From the NCBI GenBank assembly GCA_021809105.1, contig JAKBAM010000024.1, positions 1 through 39,285 of the forward strand: DNA of 39,285 nt. Direction: 5' to 3'. Each line of letters starts with the position of its first letter. The stretch's first letter is position 1. This stretch comes from Actinomycetes bacterium. Its GTDB lineage: Bacteria; Actinomycetota; Acidimicrobiia; Acidimicrobiales; Palsa-688. This document shows, piece by piece, positions 1 through 7,776 of this stretch. The notes beneath the pieces were generated by a model. That model made no database searches, was not told the origin of the DNA, and saw only the letters and a program-made list of their open reading frames with translations. The position numbers were made by a program, and so were the translations under genes.

Positions 1-867
1 TACACGCAGCGGGGCCGGGGAGGCGGCTGGGCCCTGGTCGGCGGATACCGCACCGATCTGACGGGCCTCACCGCAGACGAAGCGGAGGCACTCTTCTTGA
101 CGACTGCTCCCGGCGCAGCCGCAACGTTGGGACCGAGGGTGGCGGAGGCACTCGCCGCCGCACGACGCAAACTGGTCGCCGCCCTACCGGCACCCTTGCG
201 CGACCAGGTCGAAGCGGCCGCCTCCACGGTGCTCGTCGACCGGGCAGCATGGGGTCGGCCGCCGGCCGCAGCAGATCAGCCGCTCACCGAGGACGCTCAC
301 CTGAGGACCCTGCGCGCGGCTGTGCTCGCCGGGATGCAGGTGGTCGTGACCTACGAACCGCCCGGACGGCCCGCCGAGGACCGCCAGCTGCATCCCCACG
401 GCCTGGTGTGCAAGCGGGGCGTCTGGTACCTGTTGGCGACGGCGCCCAACGGACTGCGGACCTACCGCCTCACCCGGGTCCGGTCGGTGGAGACCACCGA
501 CATGCCAGTCGAGCGGCCCGCCGACTTCGATCTGGCTGCAGCATGGGCCGGCGTCCAACAACGACTGTCAGCCCGGATACCGGTGCCTGTAGCAGTAGAG
601 GTGGCCGTGGGAACGGCTGCGCTGCGCCGCCTGCGGACGACTGTCGGCGCCTGGTGGCCGATCGAGGAGACGGGCACTTGCGACGATCAGGGAGCGGTAG
701 TCACCATCCGCTTTCCGAGCGTCACCGTCGCCGCCGCCGAACTGCTCGCCGTCGCCGGCCAAGCGGAAATCATCTCCCCGGAAACGGTCCGGGCCGAGAT
801 AGCGGCAACGGGGCACCGGCTGGCCCTCCACTACGGCCATGCCGGCCCGCTTCCCCTCCCGAATTGA
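1..867 (+). CDS. WYL-domain transcriptional regulator (5' partial)
   Basis: The reading frame is open from base 1, so the start and the expected N-terminal winged-helix DNA-binding domain lie upstream of the window; 288 codons remain. The first visible residues (GGYRTDLTGLTADEAEAL) match the linker found after the HTH in YafY/PafBC-type regulators. The WYL core is at about residues 110-155, with the signature GVWYLLA followed by a TYRLTRV strand. WYL domains bind ligands or nucleic acid and act as sensors in bacterial regulators; the ligand here is unknown. The C-terminal WCX-like region runs to the stop. The TTG at base 97 is an internal codon, not the real start. The next gene, a response regulator, follows after 19 bases on the same strand. 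Confidence 0.85.
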   Translation, partial: YTQRGRGGGWALVGGYRTDLTGLTADEAEALFLTTAPGAAATLGPRVAEALAAARRKLVAALPAPLRDQVEAAASTVLVDRAAWGRPPAAADQPLTEDAHLRTLRAAVLAGMQVVVTYEPPGRPAEDRQLHPHGLVCKRGVWYLLATAPNGLRTYRLTRVRSVETTDMPVERPADFDLAAAWAGVQQRLSARIPVPVAVEVAVGTAALRRLRTTVGAWWPIEETGTCDDQGAVVTIRFPSVTVAAAELLAVAGQAEIISPETVRAEIAATGHRLALHYGHAGPLPLPN

Positions 868-886
868 CGGTTGCGGGTAAGGCGCC

Positions 887-1744
887 GTGGCCCCTTCCAC
901 CGAGGACTCGACCTGCCGCGCGCCGGATGGCACACTTGTCGAACGAGCGCGCCGGCTTGCGCACCAAATGAGGCTGCCGACCGCTCCCGTGGAGGGTGAC
1001 GTGGTCGAAGAGCTTCAACAGGCGGCCTCCGACCGCCACGAAGGCGCCACGAGCCAGTGTGCCCCCACCCGACAGCCCGGCCCCGGACCTGGCGGCGGAT
1101 CGAGTCACATCTGCGTGGCTGTCGTCGAGGATCATCCGCTCTACCGGGAGGGTCTGGCCAGGACGGTGGAGGAAGCCCCCGACATGGTGCTCGTGGCGGC
1201 GGTCCCATCTCTAGAGGCATTCACTGCCCTGGCGCTGCCGCGGGTGGATGTCGTAGTACTCGATCTCCACCTTCCCGACGTGAGCGGTGTGGGCGGCGTG
1301 CTCCGGATCCGCGATTCAGGGGCGCACATCCTGGTGCTGTCTGCGTCGAGCAGTCATGAGCTCGTCGTCGACGCCATGGCGGCGGGTGCCGATGGTTATC
1401 TTACGAAGCAAGCGGAGCCGTCCGAGATCGTGGTGGCGATCCGGTCCGTGGCCGACGGCGGGTCCTACATCTCACCCACCCTGGCTTCGCTCCTGCTCAG
1501 GACCGATCGTGGGGATCATCTGCGAGGGCCGATCGGGCTCAGCGAGCGGGAGAAGCAGGTGCTGCGCCTGGTCGCTCAGGGCGAGCGCGATACCGACATC
1601 GCTGAAGAGCTGTTCATCAGCGTGCGCACCGTTCGCTCCCATCTCGACCGCATCCGGGACAAGACCGGCCGACGCCGGCGCGCCGACCTGGCCCGTCTGG
1701 CCGTCGAGCAGGGCATCCTCGATCCGGCCTACCGTAGCCCGTAG
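887..1744 (+). CDS. NarL/FixJ-family response regulator
   Basis: This is a two-component response regulator of 285 aa with a receiver domain (about residues 74-195) and a C-terminal LuxR-type HTH (about 215-278). The receiver has the acidic pair E81/D82, the likely phosphoacceptor D126 in LDLHLPD, and the conserved lysine K164 in YLTK. The HTH carries LSEREKQVLRLVAQG and the recognition helix region ISVRTVRSHL. The GTG start at 887 follows a GGTAAGG-like site, but it gives about 73 unstructured residues before the receiver, which is long for the family; an ATG at 968 is an alternative. The partner is probably the convergent histidine kinase whose stop lies 23 bases away. DNA targets cannot be told from the sequence. 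Confidence 0.88.
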   Translation: MAPSTEDSTCRAPDGTLVERARRLAHQMRLPTAPVEGDVVEELQQAASDRHEGATSQCAPTRQPGPGPGGGSSHICVAVVEDHPLYREGLARTVEEAPDMVLVAAVPSLEAFTALALPRVDVVVLDLHLPDVSGVGGVLRIRDSGAHILVLSASSSHELVVDAMAAGADGYLTKQAEPSEIVVAIRSVADGGSYISPTLASLLLRTDRGDHLRGPIGLSEREKQVLRLVAQGERDTDIAEELFISVRTVRSHLDRIRDKTGRRRRADLARLAVEQGILDPAYRSP

Positions 1745-1767
1745 CCCTCGTGAGAGTAGATATGTGG

Positions 1768-3018
1768 TCAACCTGGCATCGGGAGCCGCAAAACCACCTT
1801 CGTCCCCCAACCAGGCCGGGACACGATCTCGGCGCTGCCACCCACATCGCTCATCCGGCCTACAACCGAGTTGTCGAGACCGAAGCCGTGGTGTGCACTG
1901 TCCAGATCGAAGCCCGCGCCGTGATCCCGCACGGTGACCTCGACTCCGCCATCCGACGAGGCCACCCGAACGACGACCTCGCAGGCACCGGCATGTTTGA
2001 GCACATTGTTGAGCGCTTCGCCCGCGGCGGAGACCAGGGCGTCGGTTCCCTCCAACCCAGGGTCGGAGGTCAGCTCGGCGGCCACGAGGTGGACGTGCAG
2101 GCCGGCGCCGGTGAAGGTCACCACCAGATCACCCAGCGCCTCCCGCAAGCCACGGCCCGACGAGTGGCTCTCGCCACCGCCGAGGTCGGAGTCGAGCATC
2201 TCACGCAGTCGCAACGCCTCCTGCCGCGCCAACGCCATTACCTGCTCGTCCTCACCGGCCCATCCGTTGGCGATCGACTCCAACGACTGGAGCGCATGGT
2301 CGTGCAACAAGCGGTGCTGGCGGTTGCGTTCTTGCGCGGTGGCTAGGCGCCCCGAGCTCGCCACAGCTTCGAGCCGGGCACGCTGCAGCTCACCGACCAA
2401 CCGGCGCACCAGGACGACGACCATTGCGGCCACCACATAGAAGCCGACGTAGCTGGCGGCGTTGACGATCGCGGTCGTCGTCCCTGATCCCCCGGCCCGC
2501 AGGTCACCGGACACGCTGCCGAGATAGGCGAAGGTAAGGGCGAGCGTCAGCAACATGGCCCGACGCCGGCCGAAGGCGCCGGCCAAGGCCAGGACGGTGC
2601 CCACCGTGTAGGGCAGCATCCAATTAATCGACGTCGTGCGGTCCTGGCCGTGCAACGTGGCTCCGACGACGAAGAGCCCACCCATGCCGACGACGACATC
2701 GACGCCAATCGCTACCGGGTCAAGGCGGTGGCGGGGGAGGCAGCGCACCAGGATGAAGGCACAGTCGAGTAGGCAAACCGACAGAACGGCCCCCGCCACG
2801 ATGGGACGCGAATAGCTGTCGTAGCCGGCCGCCACATCCAGCACCCCTTGCAATAGATGCACGCTGCGGATGGCCAGGAAAGTCCAAAGGAATGCCTGCT
2901 CGACCCGGGCGGATTCGCCCGTGGTGGCGGCATCGGACCCCGAGACGGGGCTCGATCCGGGCATGCTCCCAGCGACGCGCCCCACCGCTCGTGAAGCCAC
3001 ATCCCCCAGAGCCGACAC
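1768..3018 (-). CDS. NarL-type sensor histidine kinase, membrane bound
   Basis: A 416-aa histidine kinase. Several hydrophobic segments between about residues 42 and 205 form a membrane sensor region. A dimerisation/phosphoacceptor helix follows, with H239 in RLLHDHALQSL, in the place of the HisKA_3 LHD motif. The HATPase domain has an N box (GEALNNVLKHA, about 343-353), a G1 box (VRDHGAGFD) and a G2 box (HGFGLDNSV). Architecture and family fit kinases that pair with NarL-type regulators, and the convergent response regulator is the natural partner. The start is a GTG; I see no strong ribosome binding site. The sensed signal is unknown, as no extracytoplasmic domain is evident. Confidence 0.88.
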   Translation of the reverse strand: MSALGDVASRAVGRVAGSMPGSSPVSGSDAATTGESARVEQAFLWTFLAIRSVHLLQGVLDVAAGYDSYSRPIVAGAVLSVCLLDCAFILVRCLPRHRLDPVAIGVDVVVGMGGLFVVGATLHGQDRTTSINWMLPYTVGTVLALAGAFGRRRAMLLTLALTFAYLGSVSGDLRAGGSGTTTAIVNAASYVGFYVVAAMVVVLVRRLVGELQRARLEAVASSGRLATAQERNRQHRLLHDHALQSLESIANGWAGEDEQVMALARQEALRLREMLDSDLGGGESHSSGRGLREALGDLVVTFTGAGLHVHLVAAELTSDPGLEGTDALVSAAGEALNNVLKHAGACEVVVRVASSDGGVEVTVRDHGAGFDLDSAHHGFGLDNSVVGRMSDVGGSAEIVSRPGWGTKVVLRLPMPG

Positions 3019-3165
3019 TTCACATCATTGCAGGAGGTGGCCCGGTCCGCACCTGCTGGCGAACCTGCGCTCCTCAGGCTCTAAATGCAATTGGGCATAA
3101 CGACCCCTTGGCTGGTACGTCCAGCCGGTGCATTCTGGCGGCGACCCCTTGCAACGGTCGGTTGA

Positions 3166-3600
3166 TCAGTATTGAGCCGGTCCCGGGGGCGGCGGCGCTT
3201 GGCCCCACGACGACGGCTGGGGCGGGCCGACCGGCGGAGCCGTGTAGCCGCCTCCGGGGCGGTCGGCACCTGGAACGAGTGGGCTGCCGCCCGACTGCGC
3301 AGCCATATGCCTGGTGTGCTCGGCGATCGCGAACACCGCCATCACGACCTCGAGCATCACCCTGTAGCTGATGACGTACAGCAAGAAAGCCAGGGGCGCA
3401 ACGACGATCAGCACCAAGATGCCCGCCGCCGCGTTGGCCCTGAATGCCGCGACCACCAGGATCAGCGCAACGAGGGCGGACACGATCACGACGATCCCGA
3501 AGATCACCTTGATGATCCGCGGCGTGATGTAGCTGGTGAACGAGAAGTCGAACAACGAGCTGAAGAAGCCCTTCACGGGCTCCCCTGTCGATGGCATCAT
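3166..3600 (-). CDS. DUF4282 domain membrane protein
   Basis: The 144-aa product begins with FFSSLFDFSFTSYITPRIIK, the typical entry to DUF4282, then has two hydrophobic segments (about residues 32-56 and 60-85) and an amphipathic stretch ending AIAEHTRHMA. The C-terminal 35 residues are rich in Pro and Gly. The family is of unknown function; members are small membrane proteins common in actinobacteria. I chose the ATG at 3600 because it lies just after a strong GGAGGAGGG ribosome binding site; a second ATG follows at once (3597). The frame is open to 3696, but that part has no family match. The histidine kinase gene lies 147 bases downstream on the same strand. Confidence 0.8.
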   Translation of the reverse strand: MMPSTGEPVKGFFSSLFDFSFTSYITPRIIKVIFGIVVIVSALVALILVVAAFRANAAAGILVLIVVAPLAFLLYVISYRVMLEVVMAVFAIAEHTRHMAAQSGGSPLVPGADRPGGGYTAPPVGPPQPSSWGQAPPPPGPAQY

Positions 3601-3644
3601 GGTCCCTCCTCCGATGCGTCGGCTCCGGCGCGTCAATATTGTTA

Positions 3645-3665
3645 CCAGAGTTGCTCCACCTCTGG
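3645..3665. promoter_or_regulatory. Inverted repeat CCAGAG-9-CTCTGG in a divergent intergenic region
   Basis: Perfect 6-bp arms with a 9-bp spacer lie between the divergent genes starting at 3600 (minus) and 3800 (plus). The location would suit a repressor or activator site. The pattern alone does not identify a regulator, and arms this short can arise by chance in GC-rich DNA. Confidence 0.3.
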
Positions 3666-3799
3666 AACGCTTGTCGCCCTCAGGTGAAGGTTCCACGCGG
3701 CGTCAGACGCCCCGGCTCGCAGGTCCACGCTTCGGTCGAGCACCCAAGCGAGCCGCCGGGAAGGGGCAGAACGACCCCTTGTCGCCCCGGAGGGGAGGG

Positions 3800-4021
3800 A
3801 TGATCCTGCACATGTGGCGCGCGCAAACGGCGCAGCACAGAGGAGGCATCCTGAGCACCTCAGGCGAGACGGGTTGGACGGCCATGACCAAACTGGCCGA
3901 TCGGATCGACGGCGTCACCGGTGAGATCAACCAGAAGCTGGCCCGGCTGCGAACGTCGCTCGAGCACGCCACCGGTATCGAGTTGCAGCCCCTTACCCAT
4001 AACACGAGGGAGGCAGGATGA
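3800..4021 (+). CDS. Small hypothetical protein
   Basis: I do not recognise this 73-aa product. The ATG at 3800 sits directly after a very strong purine-rich site (GGAGGGGAGGG). The stop TGA overlaps the ATG of the next gene (ATGA at 4018-4021), which indicates translational coupling. The C-terminal half (from about residue 29, MTKLADRIDGVTGEINQKLA) looks like a soluble amphipathic helix, possibly a short coiled coil. It has no membrane segment or Cys motif. It appears to be the first gene of a three-gene unit with the membrane protein and the receiver-like protein that follow. A shorter version from the ATG at 3884 (45 aa) is possible but lacks a ribosome binding site. Confidence 0.5.
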   Translation: MILHMWRAQTAQHRGGILSTSGETGWTAMTKLADRIDGVTGEINQKLARLRTSLEHATGIELQPLTHNTREAG

Positions 4022-4791
4022 TGTTCGAGACCAACGCCGTAGACCGCAGTACCCAGCGCACACCGGCGCACTTCCTCCGTTTCTCCACGCTGCGATGGCT
4101 GCGCTGGAGCGGTCGGATCGGCCTCGTCTGCGTCGTGATCGGTGCCGACTCGGTGACCCACGGCGATGCGTTGATCCTGGTCATCGGGCTCGTCCTGGCG
4201 TCGGTGTACCTCTACTTCCGCATCAAGGATCTTTCACACCGCCGGACGGGGAGACAGGAGGCTCGCTCCTTGGCAGACAGTCTCCGGCGGCGACAGATGC
4301 CGGCACCCATAGCAGCAAAAGCGTTCGAAGCTTGTGGCTATTCGCTCGAGCCGGGGGAACGCTGCTTTCTCGACGGGGTCGACGCCGAGGTCGTGGGCTG
4401 GTACGGAGACCCCTACCTGGCACAGCGCCGAGTCTTCGTGGCCTGGGGCAGCCCGCTCGCCATCGGGATGTCGGTGTTCGCAACGACCCTCTTCTGGCGC
4501 CAGAACCGCAAGCGCCAGAAGAAGGCGGCTCCGCGCTGGCGCAACCCCAGCCCGGCCCAGCTGTGGCTAACCGACCGCGGGTTCCTACTGCACGGCACCA
4601 AGGGTGAGCGGAGCTGGATCCGTTGGCCGTGGACATCCATCCAGCAGTGCTGGCTCGAGCGGGACGGAATCGCTCTCATCCTCACCGACAATTCGCCGCC
4701 GGTGAAACTCCGGTTTGCCGAGGCGTCATGGGCCTACGTGCTGTCGCGATTCTCCGCTACCGGTCAAGTGGTCGAACCAGCAACCCGTTGA
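4018..4791 (+). CDS. Hypothetical membrane protein
   Basis: The 257-aa product is not one I can assign to a family. It has two closely spaced hydrophobic segments near the N terminus (about residues 30-46 and 49-67), then a basic cytoplasmic-looking stretch, and a shorter apolar stretch near 144-160 (SPLAIGMSVFATTLFW). The C-terminal 80 residues (LWLTDRGFLLHGTKGERSW and on) have a Trp-rich beta pattern that recalls PH-like domains, but that is inference. Two ATG codons occur in tandem at 4018 and 4021. The start overlaps the stop of the upstream small gene, and the stop overlaps the start of the next gene by one base (TGATG), so the three genes are probably co-translated. Confidence 0.65.
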   Translation: MMFETNAVDRSTQRTPAHFLRFSTLRWLRWSGRIGLVCVVIGADSVTHGDALILVIGLVLASVYLYFRIKDLSHRRTGRQEARSLADSLRRRQMPAPIAAKAFEACGYSLEPGERCFLDGVDAEVVGWYGDPYLAQRRVFVAWGSPLAIGMSVFATTLFWRQNRKRQKKAAPRWRNPSPAQLWLTDRGFLLHGTKGERSWIRWPWTSIQQCWLERDGIALILTDNSPPVKLRFAEASWAYVLSRFSATGQVVEPATR

Positions 4792-5126
4792 TGTTCCCGC
4801 GGAGCGAAACCACCCCGGGAGCCGGCCTACCGCCGCCAGCTTCGCCTTCGACGGCCCGCGCCGCCCTCACGGTCCAGGTCAGCGGGCCTACTCCCCTGAT
4901 ACGCGCCGGCTTGGAGCGGGTGGCTGCTGCGGCGGGACTATCCGTGGTCCGGCGCGGCGAGGTGGCCGATGTCCAACTGCGATCGACTCCCGGTCTCGGC
5001 AGCCCACTCGAAGTCATCGCGGAAGTCGGGCTGATCACGGTGCGCATTTCACAAATTCCCGACGCGTTGGCATGGGAATGCGTGCGAGACCTCGTCGAAC
5101 GGCTGCTGTCGGCTCCGAGCCGCTGA
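4791..5126 (+). CDS. Receiver-like fragment, degenerate (hypothetical)
   Basis: A 111-aa protein whose ATG overlaps the preceding stop by one base. Residues 27-53 (VQVSGPTPLIRAGLERVAAA and on) align by eye with the first strand and helix of NarL-type receivers, where DDHPLVREGL is usual. The acidic pair is replaced by SG, and the strand that would hold the phosphoacceptor reads VADVQLRSTPG with no usable Asp after it. The remainder is too short for a full receiver and has no HTH. It may be a pseudo-receiver that binds a partner, or a remnant. The assignment is mine and weak; the ORF itself is supported by its tight coupling to its neighbours. Confidence 0.5.
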   Translation: MFPRSETTPGAGLPPPASPSTARAALTVQVSGPTPLIRAGLERVAAAAGLSVVRRGEVADVQLRSTPGLGSPLEVIAEVGLITVRISQIPDALAWECVRDLVERLLSAPSR

Positions 5127-5147
5127 CAGCAAGCGGGCTGCCTGGCT

Positions 5148-6758
5148 CTAGGACCCGCTGGGGTCAGGCCCTGAGATGGCGGCGCCGGCGGCCGGCTCAT
5201 CGACCTCTTCGGCAGCATGCCCGTTGCCGTCCGCGCTCCCGTTGCCGTCATCATCGTGAGCGGCGGCGTGGCCGTTGCCATCGTGGTCGTCGACCGCGTG
5301 CCCGTGGCCGTCGTGGTCACCGTGCGCCCCATGCTCGTCGCCGAGGGTGTGGTATGCCCCGTCGGCGGTGCGAATGAGGATGCCACCCACCGGTTTCATG
5401 ATCGGGTGCGCGTCAGTGCGCTGCAACGCCTGGCAGGTCTTGTAGGCGATGGCCCCTGCGACTAGGGGGGCAACGAACACGCCGTATTGCAGGATCTCGA
5501 TGAGCCGCTCGAAGGGCATGTGCAAGTCGTTGCCCAACAGATCGGTCCCGCTGGCGAAGGTCAAGTCGGTGAAGAACGCCAGGGCGCCCACGCCGACGGC
5601 GGTGCGGAAAGGCTTGTCCCGGGGGCGATCCAACAGGTTGTGGGCTACGTGATCCTTGTAGATCAGACGGTCGATCTGTGGCCAGGCGAACATGATGGTG
5701 AAAACGATCCCGGGGACGAGCACCCCGGGGAAGAACGGGTTGGCTATCTCGTGGCCGAAGGACCGGAACTCCCAATGCGGCCAGAGCCGCACCGACCCGT
5801 CGAGCCAGCCCACGTACCAGTCCGGCTGGGCGCCGGCGGAGACCGTGTAGGGGTTGTAGGGCCCGTAGAGCCAGATGGCGTTGATCTGGAACAAACCACC
5901 CAAGGCGCCCAGCACGCCGAAGATGATCATCAACAGCGCGCCCGACTTGATGGCGTACTGCGGCCAGAGCCGGCTACCCCTGATGTTGGTCTCGGTCTTG
6001 CCCGGACCGGGGAAGTCGGTGTGCTTCTGGCGCCAGATGAGCATCAGGTGGGCGGTGAGAAGCCCGATGATCGCCAGCGGGAAGAGGAACTCGTGGACCA
6101 CGAACAGTCGCGGGATGAGAGACGAACCGGGGAACTGGCTGCCCCACAGATCGAACGCCAGCCAGGTCCCGATGAAGGGGATCGACTCGACTATCGAGAA
6201 CACCACCCTCAGGCCGGTGCCCGACAGGAGGTCGTCGGGGAGGGAGTAACCAGAGAAGCCCTCAAGCATCACGGACAGCAACAGCAGGAGGCCGATGACC
6301 CAGTTGGTCTCCCGGGGCCGGCGGAACGCACCCGTGAAGAAGATGCGGCACAGGTGGAAGGCGATAGCGGCCATGAACACCACTGCCGCCCAGTGGTGCA
6401 TCTGGCGCATCACGAGGCCGGCGCGGACATTGAACGAGATGTTGAGAACCGACTGGTAGGCCTCCGACATGTGCTGGCCGGCCAGCGGCATATACCCGTG
6501 GCCGGGCGTCGGGTGGTAGACGACGTCGGCGGCCGACGGCACGTAGTACAGGGCCAGGTAGACGCCGGTGATGAGCAGGACCACGAAGCAGTACATGGCG
6601 ATCTCGCCGACCATGAACGACCAGTGGTCGGGGAAGATCTTGTCCAGGGCCTTCTGGATGAAGCCGGAGGAGCCGAGGCGGTCGTCGACGGCATCGAGCC
6701 CGACGCGCTCGTACTTCATCCGCTTCTCGGCAGCGAGGCGTTCCTCGGTCGTGCTCAC
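5148..6758 (-). CDS. qcrB: Cytochrome bc1 complex cytochrome b subunit
   Basis: This is the membrane subunit of menaquinol:cytochrome c reductase, which oxidises menaquinol and passes electrons through two b haems. The likely haem ligands are H121 or H122 (RQMHHW) with H222, and H135 (AFHLCR) with H237. The quinol-site motif is PDWY (312-315), as in other actinobacteria, where proteobacteria have PEWY. At 536 aa it is of actinobacterial length. Residues 474-514 form an unusual tail rich in His, Asp and Gly, with nine histidines in 39 residues; the tail could bind metal. It starts four bases after the stop of qcrA and is last in the ctaE-qcrC-qcrA-qcrB run. Confidence 0.95.
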   Translation of the reverse strand: MSTTEERLAAEKRMKYERVGLDAVDDRLGSSGFIQKALDKIFPDHWSFMVGEIAMYCFVVLLITGVYLALYYVPSAADVVYHPTPGHGYMPLAGQHMSEAYQSVLNISFNVRAGLVMRQMHHWAAVVFMAAIAFHLCRIFFTGAFRRPRETNWVIGLLLLLSVMLEGFSGYSLPDDLLSGTGLRVVFSIVESIPFIGTWLAFDLWGSQFPGSSLIPRLFVVHEFLFPLAIIGLLTAHLMLIWRQKHTDFPGPGKTETNIRGSRLWPQYAIKSGALLMIIFGVLGALGGLFQINAIWLYGPYNPYTVSAGAQPDWYVGWLDGSVRLWPHWEFRSFGHEIANPFFPGVLVPGIVFTIMFAWPQIDRLIYKDHVAHNLLDRPRDKPFRTAVGVGALAFFTDLTFASGTDLLGNDLHMPFERLIEILQYGVFVAPLVAGAIAYKTCQALQRTDAHPIMKPVGGILIRTADGAYHTLGDEHGAHGDHDGHGHAVDDHDGNGHAAAHDDDGNGSADGNGHAAEEVDEPAAGAAISGPDPSGS

Positions 6759-6762
6759 CGCT

Positions 6763-7776
6763 CTACGCCCGGTTCCAGAAGCCGGGGCCGACGGGCTGCT
6801 GATACCCCTCGGAGGAGATCAGGTACCCGGCGTTGTTGACCGCCAGGGGGAGTTGGGGCAGGGATCTTGAAGCAGGACCGAACACCGGATTGCATCCCTT
6901 CAAGACGTCGAACGTGGACTGGTGGCAGGGACAGACCAACTGGTGGGTCTGCGCGTTGTATAGGCCGACCGGGCACCCGGCGTGGGTGCAGATCTTCGAG
7001 AAGGCCACCAGCCCTCCGATGTTCCACCCCACCGTGCCGGGGCGCACGTCGAATGGGGCGTCACCCAAGTTGATCAGCACCGTCGACGACTGCGGGCTCT
7101 CGATGTTGTTCTCCGGGAAGACGGTCAGGATGCCGTTGACCGCGATGTCTGCCGGCTTGAGAGGATTGTTGTCCTGGTCGACCAAGCGGACCCCTGGCCC
7201 CCACGCCGTCTTGTACAGCGTCCGGTGAGGGCGGTCGCCGAGCGAGGCGATGGGGAAGAGGGCGGCGACGCCGAACACTCCCCCGACCAGGCCGAGCATC
7301 CGCAGCAGGAACGGGCGACGGGCGATCGGGTCGACAGTCCGGTTGAAGGCCTCGACCGCCGCCTCACGCTTGGCGGCATCGGAGATGTTGTGCGTGCCGC
7401 GGCTGGCGGTCACCTCGGTCCCGGGAAGCAGGTCGCGCGCCCAGAGGATCAAACCCACTCCGAGGCCGACGAAGCCGACGAAGAGCATGGTCCCTTCGAC
7501 CTGAGGCTGGCCGCCCACGCAGTAGACGATGGCCAGGGCTATGCCCGAGAGCATGGTCAGGGTCCAGCAGAAGGCGATCTTGAGCTCGGCCCTCCGGGCC
7601 AGCCTGGGATTGTCCTGGAAGCGCCAGCGGCTGTCGTCCTGGCCTCGCGGGACGTCGTCGGGCCACGGGTCGTGGGGGTCGATCCCATAATGCAGCTTGA
7701 CCTTGGGGTCGTCGTCCTCGTCGTAGCCGGCGTAGGAGTGATCGCCGCTTGCGGTGGGGCGGTCGGTGGTGGTCAT
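6763..7776 (-). CDS. qcrA: Cytochrome bc1 complex Rieske iron-sulfur subunit
   Basis: A 337-aa Rieske protein that takes an electron from menaquinol and passes it to the cytochrome c subunit. The 2Fe-2S ligands are C263 and H265 in CTHAGC, and C282 and H285 in CPCHQS; C268 and C284 are placed for the usual disulfide. Hydrophobic segments near residues 68-86, 95-113 and 156-178 give the three membrane helices expected for actinobacterial QcrA, unlike the single anchor of proteobacterial Rieske proteins. The acidic, hydrophilic N terminus (about 60 residues) is also typical. Its ATG overlaps the qcrC stop (ATGA). Confidence 0.96.
   Translation of the reverse strand: MTTTDRPTASGDHSYAGYDEDDDPKVKLHYGIDPHDPWPDDVPRGQDDSRWRFQDNPRLARRAELKIAFCWTLTMLSGIALAIVYCVGGQPQVEGTMLFVGFVGLGVGLILWARDLLPGTEVTASRGTHNISDAAKREAAVEAFNRTVDPIARRPFLLRMLGLVGGVFGVAALFPIASLGDRPHRTLYKTAWGPGVRLVDQDNNPLKPADIAVNGILTVFPENNIESPQSSTVLINLGDAPFDVRPGTVGWNIGGLVAFSKICTHAGCPVGLYNAQTHQLVCPCHQSTFDVLKGCNPVFGPASRSLPQLPLAVNNAGYLISSEGYQQPVGPGFWNRA

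Noticed and set aside
5487-6839. A 450-codon open frame on the plus strand
   Set aside because: It is antisense to qcrB and shows no family features.
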